A stretch of 64,000 bases of DNA from assembly GCA_036571765.1 (NCBI GenBank), contig BROE01000001.1, forward strand, positions 558,001-622,000, in the 5' to 3' direction. Positions 49,501 to 59,700 of the stretch are shown here, in pieces. The first letter of the stretch is position 1. Every line of letters begins with the position of its first letter. The notes below the pieces were generated by a model. The model did not search any database and was not told the origin of the DNA. It was given only the letters and a program-made list of their open reading frames with translations. The translations under genes and the position numbers were made by a program. The DNA is from Plecoglossus altivelis. Taxonomy: Eukaryota; Chordata; Actinopteri; Osmeriformes; Plecoglossidae.

Positions 49501-52500
49501 TCCAAACAAGTTGCCTGACCCAGATCTTTCCCAACAAGCCGAGAAGAAAGGCCAAAATGATCCTCTCTCCCAATTAACATTCTCCCCACCATCACCACCC
49601 CCACCCCAAAACACAGAAATGGCCACCTGTCAAGAGGTAGGAGGATTTAAGTTAAATATGGGGCGTATTGGGGAATGTTAGGGGGACAATTCCTCATCTC
49701 CATCTGTCAAAAGCCATCTATCTGAAGGAGGCGAGGGCTGTTTCTGACGCGAGGGAGCGCGCCGGTACGTGTGTCCTCCTGACCTCTTGGTAATTTCACA
49801 CATCAAAGGGAGCACCACCCGGCAACTGGCACGCTGCACAAGAGAGAGGAGAGAGAGACACAGAGAAGGCCTGTCAGAATTGGGTAGCTTTTCAGAGATT
49901 TGCTCTGCGAGCCTCAGTTATCTGAAGGGGGGAAGGAGGAGGGAGGGGAAGAAGGACAGGGGTGAAGGGGGAGTAAAAGCCCAATGATATTTTTGATCTT
50001 ATGAATATTTGACATTCATGCTGCACCAGGTTACACGCTCCCCTGCTCTACCTCTCCCCTGTCCGCTCTCTCGCTTGCTCAGCCTCTATCTCTCCGATAT
50101 TCCCTCTTTCCTCCTCCCCAGGCCTCTTTGCTCTCTCTCCGTCTCTTGTTCTAGCTCTCCCTAAGGAGCTGCACAGTCTAGAGCTCACTACCTTTTTATA
50201 GTAAATAGCACTGGATGGGATATTGACAATAAGATTGGATTCTGTTGCTGGTCTGCTGGACTAGTGTTCTCCTGTTTCACCCCCACCCCAACCTCTGTGG
50301 GAGCTCTATTAAACACGACGTATTGCCTTTGTAGTATGACCTATGAGTAATGCTTTCCCTGTGTCCCCCTGTCCCCCAAGTGCTGGACGTGTACGTGTTG
50401 AGCACGGACGGGCAGGTACAAGACTTCAGGTTCCCTCAGACCAGCAAGGGTGAGGCATCCATCCAACTCACCTCCAACACGGTCAAAGTCAACAGTAAGA
50501 ATGGTAGGCAGCCAGATATTCACCCTCCTTTAATGGTATGCCTGAGGGCTGCCGTTATGGCCATTATTTCCGTCTGTGTATAGACCTGGGCTCAGCTTGC
50601 TGCTGAAAAGAGCAGCAAAACAGTATTGAAACGTGTTAATCCTCCTTTTCCCTGTGTTTGTTTTCAGGGGTGGCCAAGCTGGTGTTTGTCCTTTATAAGC
50701 ACCTGGGCCACTTCCTCAGCACAGAGAACGCCACGCTGAGGGGGCCAGGAGAGGCTGGCCGCCGCAACCTCTCCCTGACCGTCAACTCCCACATCCTGTC
50801 GGCCTCCATCACCAAGGAATCCAGCCGTGTATTTGTGTCCGACCCGGTGATCTTCACCCTGGAACACCTGGATGTAAGCGCCCCCCTGAGAACCAAAACA
50901 AAGCCCCGGAGCCCTGCAACCTCCAGCCGGCTCAGGGCTCAACCAGGGAGAGGGAAATGGCAGGGTGGTCTTTCACAGAGGGGGATAAATGTCAATGTCA
51001 CGAAACCCAGCCTTGAACAGCGCTGTCTGGAGAGAGACAGAGAGAGAGAGAGGCGCAGAGAATGAGAGAGAGAGGTGGGGGGTTAGAGAGAGAAGCAGAA
51101 ATAATGGAGAAATATGTTTTTGTGGTATTTCAAATGGAAGGTTTGAAAAGCGTTGGTGTTTATCTTGGAGTTTTGATGGATGTATAATTACTTGAGTCAG
51201 GGCTCAGTTGCAAAGCGTATAGCAGTTGGGCTCGCACATACTTCTTTTAGTGTTCTGCTCCTTGATTACTATGGCAACCTGTGCTACAACGTGCTGCTTT
51301 AATTGACAGTGATGAAAGGGAGGAGAATATCTAGGAATGAACAATACGTGGCAGTGTACCTGGGGAGCTGTCTGTTTCATTTGGGATTTTGTCATACAAG
51401 TTTTTTGTTTGTTTCTTTGCTTATGACCCTGTAGAAAGAGCACTACTACAACCCTAATTGCTCTTTCTGGAACTACTCGGAGAGGAGCATGATGGGATAC
51501 TGGTCCACCCTAGGCTGCAAGCTGCTGGACACGAACAAGAGCCACACCACCTGCTCATGCAGTCACATGACCAACTTTGCCATTCTCATGGCCCACAAAG
51601 GAAACGTGGTGAGTGGCCATAATCCCTTCCTCGTTCCGTCGGTCGGTCGGTCGGTCTGTTTGCTGCTTACTGCTCCCAGAGCCACGTTCCCAGTTTCAGG
51701 AATAAGATGAGCTGGAGCTGAGACCGTTATTAGAAATGCCACGCTGAAGTTACTTTTTGCCTGTGGCTCTCTGTGCCCACCCTGTGACTAACAGTTCTCC
51801 GTGCATATGTGTGTCCCAGGGAATCATGGGATTCGGCTTGCAGCAAACTTTCATTTGCATTTCCACTTCACGTGAAGTGGACTGGATCCATATGTTTGTG
51901 AAATGTAATTACAACACAATTACATGATAAATATTGTGCGCTGCGAGCATCTAGCCAGTAATAAATGTGGAACATAAGTTTGCGGTTGAAATAATAGTGC
52001 ATCCGGTCTCGTGAACTCCGTTCCTTGTCATCCACTGCAACCCAAACCATTACCACAAGTTTGAAGCCGAACCTCCAGGGCTAAGCCTTAACTCTCACCA
52101 ACCCCCTCCAACCCACCTCAACTACAACTCCTGCCCTCAATAAAATTACTAGGCTTGGAAGAGATGACCTCACTTTTAATACCGCTGCTCTTGAATAATG
52201 ATTCTGTGTGGCGTTCTATTTCGGCGCTCTTCCAGGTTGAAATGTGTTAAGTTTCATGGCCTATGACATGCACTCTAAACTCCAGTTGGTAGTGAGAGCC
52301 CACGCTTGCTTCTAACAGAACCGCTGCCGTATGTGGCGCATTGCTAATGACTCAACACTCCCCAACTCGTGCCAGAGCATGCACCACAGCAACAACTGGC
52401 TGTGACATCTAGAATATCTAGTTTGCTTGGAAGATGTTGTGCTTGATGGCTCTGCCAGTTTTTATTAAGTATGGGCATCTGGTCCCTGAGACAAATCTTG

Positions 52501-55500
52501 TCCCTTGTTGATGGTAGTCAAGCATGTGTCACAGACATAGAGTTGCACCTGACATAAAGTCACAATTGCAAACAAAAATTGTGACATTTATACTTTATTT
52601 TAATGGCTTTTCAAGACCCAGAGGTGCATTGAAGTATGTGTCCTGTAGTAACCCCCCTCCTAACCCTAACTGCTGTGTGCCTGCATGTCCTGCAGGGGGA
52701 GGGCAGTGTGCACGAGCTGCTTCTGACAGTCATGACCAGGATGGGCATCGCCGTGTCGCTGGTGTGCCTGGCCATCAGCCTGTTCACCTTTTGCTTCTTC
52801 CGGGGCCTGCAGAGTGACCGCAATACCATCCACAAGAACCTCTGCTTCAACCTTTTTATCGCTGAGCTGGTCTTCCTTGTGGGCATCAATACAACAGAGC
52901 CAAAGGTAAATACACACTAACATGTCCAACCCAACAATAGACTAACCCATCTGGGTTGTAGGCCTGGTCTGTGTTCTAGGATTTAATTATTCATTATTAT
53001 TCTCCTGGGGGAACAAACACATTCTAATATTTTAATGAAATATCTTATAAGTGAGTTTGCTGGTTCTCCCCCCCCCCCCTCCTCAGGGGAACATGTGTTC
53101 ATCATTATGCTGCTATAAGGTATGAAGGGGTCACAGTTTATCATGCCATGTGTGCAACCTCTAAATGTCCCCCACCCTGCCCTTCAGCTGCTGTGCTCCG
53201 TCATCGCGGGGGTCCTCCACTTCTTCTTTCTGGCTGCCTTCTCCTGGATGTGTCTGGAGGGCGTACAGCTGTACCTCATGTTGGTGGAGGTGTTTGAGAG
53301 CGAGTTCTCTCGCCGGAAGTACTACTACATCTCCGGGTACCTCTTCCCATCCCTGGTGGTGGTCATCTCAGCAGCCATCGACTACCGCAGCTACGGGACT
53401 CAGGGGGCGTGAGTCAGCCGTCTCTTTGCAGTTTTCTTTCTCGTTTTTCACACTGTGTATGTGAAGCAGGTTTTCCTGCCTTGGTGGCACTTGTATGAGG
53501 AGGGTCTGTGTTCTCCCCTATACAGATATATGTGCTAATGAGGGCAACATTCAATTCAATTCAATTTATTTTTGTAACGCCCAAAATCAGAACAACAGTT
53601 GCCTCGAAGGGCGACAAGGATTCCATCATTGGTCAATAATCAGAAAACCACGTTATAATAATGTACATACATGTATGTACATGATTTTAGCAAATGGACG
53701 ACTGTCCCGGAACATCCCCTGTCCTTGGACCCTCCTTCTCGGCAAGGAAAAACTACAAAAAACCCTGTGGGAAAAAGTAGAAACCTCGGGGAGAACCACA
53801 GTGAAGGAGAGATCCTGCTCCCGCGGACGGACAGGCTGTAGATGGTCCAGGACTGGCGTGCATCCATATGCAGATGGACTGTAAAGAAAGAACCCCTCAG
53901 GCGGAGGGAGGGGTTCATCTAGTGCGAGGAGAGTTCGGCTATTCAGCGAAGTGGGTCTGAGGAAAGCAGTTCGTCTGTTGTACGAAGCACCTACGACAGT
54001 TGAGGAGCACCCGGGTCCACAGATCAGGTCGCGAGGCACCTAGGGTGAAGTCATCGCCAGGGCAGCATCCAGGATAGAGTCCACCTCGGAGGGATTGAAA
54101 CTTGTGCATAGCGATGAACAGACTATAGTGAACTACGATATTAACTAATGCCCTGCCCATAAGCTATTTCGAAGAGAAATGCTTTAAGCCTGGTGTTAAA
54201 TAAAGAGACTGTGTCGGCCTCTTTAACATGAACAGGGAGCTGATTCCATAACACAGGAGCTTGGTAGCTAAATGCTCGACCTCCTACTGTGCTTTTGGAG
54301 ACTCGAGGGACCACCAATAGTCCAGCCCTTTCGGAGCGAAATGCTCTGGCTGGATGATATGGTACTACAACATCTTTGAGGTAGTGAGGGCCCATGCCAT
54401 TTATGGACTTATATGTGAGGAGTAGGACCTTAAATTTGATTCTAAATTCAACAGGGAGCCAGTGAAGAGACTCTAACACCGGTGTGATGTGGTCTCTTCT
54501 TTTGGTTCCTGTTAGTAGTCGTGCTGCTGCGTTCTGAACCAAATGAAAGCTCTTTATCAAGCTTTTAGTACACGCTGCGAGCAGGGCGTTTACAGTAGTC
54601 TAGTCTAGATGTAACGAATGACATCACACAGCCTGGTTCCTCCTCTGGCTGATTGCAAATTTACACCTTTGTCAGTCCTAAAAGAGAGGGCTGTAAGCAA
54701 AACCGCTACATTAATGAATTCTCTGGCTAGTTGTGCTGGTCTACTGGGCTGTTTTCCCTCTCCCTCTGTGTGAGGCGAAATGGTGCTTTTTTTTCTTTTC
54801 CTTCTCTTGCCCTTGGATCTCTGAACATAAAAAAATTCTCCAGTGGCCTTTATCCAAGAAGCAAAGCCAAATGATTTGTTACATATATTCTCCACTACCT
54901 GGGTTTCTGCGGTATAGATTACAGCACATTTCCTTCGCATTCCGTGGTGGACAAGCACCAATGTCTTCATGAAATTCTCTTAAGATAATACACACATCTC
55001 TGATGAGAGCCATGTTAGTTCTTTTTTCTGGGAAGGTTCAGAATCCAGTCAAGACTGAGTCTGGCTTCTCATTTGTACTCATTGGTAGACTGTGATGTCA
55101 TGGATCCTGTACCACAACTGCTCAGTTCAGGTTCTTTCTGGCTTGTAGCCAGCATGTTTTCAAGGTCAGGCTTGTTTGGGCGGGGGGGGGGGGGGGTGTT
55201 ATCATGGCTTCTGTAGTCTGTATCACACTGCCACCATCTCTCAAGCTCAGCTCTCAGCTGGGACTGATCGATGAACCATAATGGCTTTATTGTAAGGGTG
55301 AGTGTAGGCAATGCGGATCGTTCACAGTGAGCTACAATGGGGGATGTTAGTGTGACTGTGCTGTGTGTTGCAGGTGTTGGCTGACATAGTGTGACTGTGC
55401 CTTGTGTTGCAGGTGTTGGCTGACATGGTGTAACTGTGCTGTGTGTTGCAGGTGTTGGCTGACATGGTGTAACTGTGCTGTGTGTTGCAGGTGTTGGCTG

Positions 55501-56694
55501 ACATGGTGTGACTGTGCTGTGTGTTGCAGTTGTTGGCTGACATGGTGTGACTCTGCTGTGTGTTGCAGGTGTTGGCTGACATGGTGTGACTCTGCTGTGT
55601 GTTGCAGGTGCTGGCTGAGGGTGGATAACCACTTCATCTGGAGCTTCATTGGACCCGTCACCTTCATTATTACGGTGAGGCTTGTTGTGTCCTATGTGTG
55701 TGACATTTGTCTGTCTGACTGACTGTCTGTCTCTGTCTGTCTAAAGCTTTTTTTATGAGATAAGAATCCCCCTTTTTCTTCTTTTTTATATGTATTTATT
55801 GGTACTATTTCCCCTGCCTAGTCATTTAGCTCTGCTTTTGTGAATCAATTTGCATGAATGGATAGTGGTCCATTATATCCTGACATCAGGACTCGCTCAG
55901 CTATGAAATCCCCCTGAAATCCAAGCTGGGGCCAAACAGCAGTGTTCGGCCTATTTGCCGTGGAGAGCCAGCCCATCGACAAGGCACTCCTCCTCCTCCT
56001 CCTCTGATTGCAGGAGGGGATGGAATTGTCGGTGGCGTGAAGGTCATTTGCTCAGCGAAGAGAAAGGGTGAGGGCGGGGGGGTGACAGCTAGGGAGAGAA
56101 CGGATAGAGTTAGAACATGGAGGTAATGTGTGGGTGGCCAAGACAGCCATTACCTGCACGAACCAGAACTGGGCTCCGGATCATGACACATCCCTAGCCA
56201 ATCCCAGCACACGGATGTCTCCATCTTCACCTTTTAATATTTCATTCAAAGCGCACACCCACCCACGCTCACATACTGGATATCTATTGATAGATCAAAA
56301 AGAACACGTGTATCTGCACATGCTGTACATGTGTTAGACGGTATGCAGGATGGGTTAGCGGGGGGGATGTGTTTTTAAGAAAGTGAGAGGGGAGGTGGGC
56401 GTTGCTTGTAGACTGGACGTGGGGAACAGGCTGGCTGACCGGCTGGCTGGATCATCAGATCAATGTTATCACTCACGGTTGTGTTTAAGGCTTTACTAGC
56501 AGCTCGACTCATGCACACGTTAAACGGCCCCGATGGAGAAAAACCTCGGCACCTCTTCAAGCCTTGATCTCTCTCTCTCTCTCCCTGTCCTCTCTCTGTC
56601 AGTTCAGTTAAGTTCAGTTCAGAATGCTTTATTGACGTGATGGTTCAGACAGACTGTCTCTGTCTCCTTCTCTCTGTCTCTCTCCCTGTCTCTC

Positions 56695-56729
<35 letters not shown>

Positions 56730-59700
56730 CTCTCTCTCTCTCTCCCTCTCCCTGTCCTCTCTCTGTCTCTTTCTCGTCTCTCTTTGTCTCCTTCTCTCTG
56801 TCTCTCTTTCTGTCCCTCTCTCCCTGTCTCATTCTGTCTCTCTCTCCTTGTCCTCTCTTGTCTCTCTCTCTCCTCTGCCTTCTCTCTCCATTAACTGTCT
56901 CTCTATCTCTCTCTTTGTCTTCAAAACCAAGGTCTGTTGAGCTCCTGTATTTAAATGTTTCAAATTAATGTGTTTTGAGGGACTGAGCAGATTTCCAGGC
57001 CCAAATATTTTTTGTGTTTGATAATCCAGCAGCAGAATGTCTGCTTTGCGGTGTTGTCCTCCTTTACGGCATCTGATATTTATTCTGATTCGGTTATGGA
57101 TTGCTTTGGGTTTTTGAAGACACTTGCTTGAGGGTAGATTACAAGGAGATACCTTTAACTTTAAAATCAGGCTATACATTTTGTCCCCCTGAATATTCAG
57201 TTATTTTATAGGTTGGTGATGAGCCAAGTGGAATCACATATTCTGCTCCTACAAGAGATCCTTCCATGCATTAAATTTTTTTTTTTTTTTTAACTTATGT
57301 ATGGTTTAGATATGTGGCAGTTGCTGAAATGTCAGCCTAAATTCATCCCTGTTTGTCAGAACTGAACTGTAGGTAGACATACCTGTTTGATTTGACTGTG
57401 GTTAGATACACATCCTCTTGTAAACATTTGTATTTCTCTCCTTTTTTTCCTCTCCCTTTTTGTCTGTCTTTTTCTCTCTTGTCTGATGAGAAATAAGTGT
57501 GTGCGAGGCTTCTTGGCCAAGGTCTAGGCTTGGGAATTACATGAGGTACACAAGGAGGAAAGGGCCTTGAAGGCAGTTTGTCAAAGATGGTACAAAAACA
57601 CCACACCAAACCTTTTTTATTTCTAGTTATATAGACCACTTTCTTATTTTCACCGAGGCCACAAAGTTTGGTATCCATCTGGATGAGTTATGCCAGGGTT
57701 CCTTGTGGTAAGCACAGTAACACCCATTGTGTGTTGAGTGCAGGCCGACGAGGCCTGGATGGCAGTGGAGCTCGCAGTGCTCCATGTTAGCAGCAGGAAA
57801 TGAACGCTTCACGTCCAAAGTGCGTGGCTTTAACCTTGACATGCCTCTTGTTTTGACAGCTCAATCTCATCTTCCTGATGGTGACGATGTACAAGATGTT
57901 GAAGCACTCCACTTCCATGAAACCCGACTCTACCAGACTGGGGGGGATCAGGTGAGGGCAGTGGGGGGCGGGAGGGGGGAGGGGACAAATGCCAATACAG
58001 AAAGTGCACTACCTTGCCTTTTGTTTATGTAACAGTCAGTCTATGTTTGCCCTCTACACTTCCTCTTATTTCTCAGAAAAATGCCCCTGCACCAAGAGAT
58101 GCTTTTCAGATGCTTTTTGCTTTCTACCCTGTCTTGTTACTCGGTTTTATAAGGCCAGGGGGGGGAAATGTATTTAATTGACCTTTTCATGGTGCTATCT
58201 GTGCACAAAGTTAAATTAAAAAAGAGCCTGCGTTTGTAGATGGAAACGCTTTTCAAACGCAAAAATTCAAAGTGGGAAAAAACTCATTAACTGTCATTAA
58301 TTGGGGTCCACCTCCAATCGAACATATATTTACAAGAATGTCAAAAGCAGGAAAACTTTCTACAAAGACCATGGAAAGAATTGGTGGAGTTTGAAAGACA
58401 AAAGGCATTGGTGCCCACGCACAAATACCATCAAATGAAAAGGACGCTCAGAATGCCGAATACAGTGGAGCTAATCACTCGCATCTCTTTCTTTTCCACC
58501 CATCCTATTCATCTCACTGTCCATGGAATTTCCCTCACAATCGCACCACAATGCTGTCTCGCCTGTCCCAGCTCTCTGCCTTTCTTCTCCATCCTCTGTC
58601 TCCCAGGGAGCCTGCTCACTTCTGGCCTCTGTATCGATGGCTCGCTTCATCAGCTGTCGTCATCGGAAGATCACTGCTGGTTATCTGATTTCCCCCAGGT
58701 ATTCCTGGAAACCTGCTGTCTCTGCAATTGTTTAAGCCCCCAGTCCCAGGAGGAGATCTTGTTTGACCCTGTGTTGTCTGCTTTGTGGACGCTTCAACCT
58801 AAGACATCAGCAGTTAGAATGTCCAGAGCTGGGGTGTGTGTACACATGTCCACAGGAAAAGGATTATGCAGACTTCTTTTCCTGCAGAGGAGAAACCTCG
58901 GGAGGAAGCGCAAACTGTGGAGATAAGGAAATGGCAACCATGAGGCATCATGGGGGATGTAGTTGTAACTATATCCCTACTCTACTATGTGTCACCAGGT
59001 CCTGGGTAATGGGAGCATTTGCCCTGCTCTGCCTGCTGGGATTTACTTGGTCGTTCGGCTTGTTCTTCCTCAACGAGTCGTCCGTGGTCATGGCCTACCT
59101 CTTCACCATCTTCAACACCCTCCAGGGCATGTTTATCTTCATCTTCCACTGCCTCCTTCAGAAGAAGGTACTGAGGGAGCCAACTCTTCCTGTGTAACAT
59201 TTCTAATGAGAGCAGCATACACACAGACACACACATCTCTAACAGAAACATTTCCCTAGCCTGTAAAGCTAAACTGACTTTTTTATTTTTTACTTTGTGA
59301 ACAGCATCTCTTGACATTTAAGTCATCTTGATTCCAGGAACACCAGCTGTTCATATTTTTCCAAATACGCTCTCTTTATGGTATTTTAGTGTCAACTTTG
59401 AATATGGGCCAGTTTTATCTCTAGAGATTTGCCATTTTGATCTGCTGTCAGCTGGGTGGCATTTAATATAGATTTAGATTAAGTGTGTGTCTGTGAAGGA
59501 GGGAGGAGGGGTTCACCTGCCACTGTCTACACTGTTCTGACTCTCCTGATTCCTGGCCTTCCTGCAGGTGCGCAAAGAGTACAGCAAGTGTTTTCGTCAG
59601 TCTCACTGCTGTCGGCGCCTGCCCTCTGAGGGCCCCCACAGCACCACCAAGACAGCCACGTCCCGATCCACCGCCCGCTACTCATCCGCCACTCAGGTAC

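Larger units (their letters stand above)
53409..55607 (+). other. adgrl2: Intron 14, with a LINE fragment and a splice-site tandem array
   Basis: A 2.2-kb intron that carries an antisense LINE remnant (53546-54625), a G15 run (55182-55196) and a 39-bp tandem array of acceptor-like units that ends in the true acceptor (55607). Confidence 0.85.

Noticed and set aside
55350..55620. CRISPR-like array
   Set aside because: The 39-bp units are contiguous with no unique spacers, and the genome is vertebrate.
55069..55632. 187-codon minus-strand repeat protein frame (QPTPATHS-type repeats)
   Set aside because: It is produced by the 39-bp DNA array on the other strand. There is no start context or conservation to support a gene.
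56629..56894. Arg/Glu- and Leu/Ser-rich frames
   Set aside because: Both strands of a CT-rich simple repeat.
58763..58998. 79-codon in-frame upstream extension of exon 17
   Set aside because: Open by chance. The sequence has no latrophilin similarity and a conserved-position acceptor lies at 58998.
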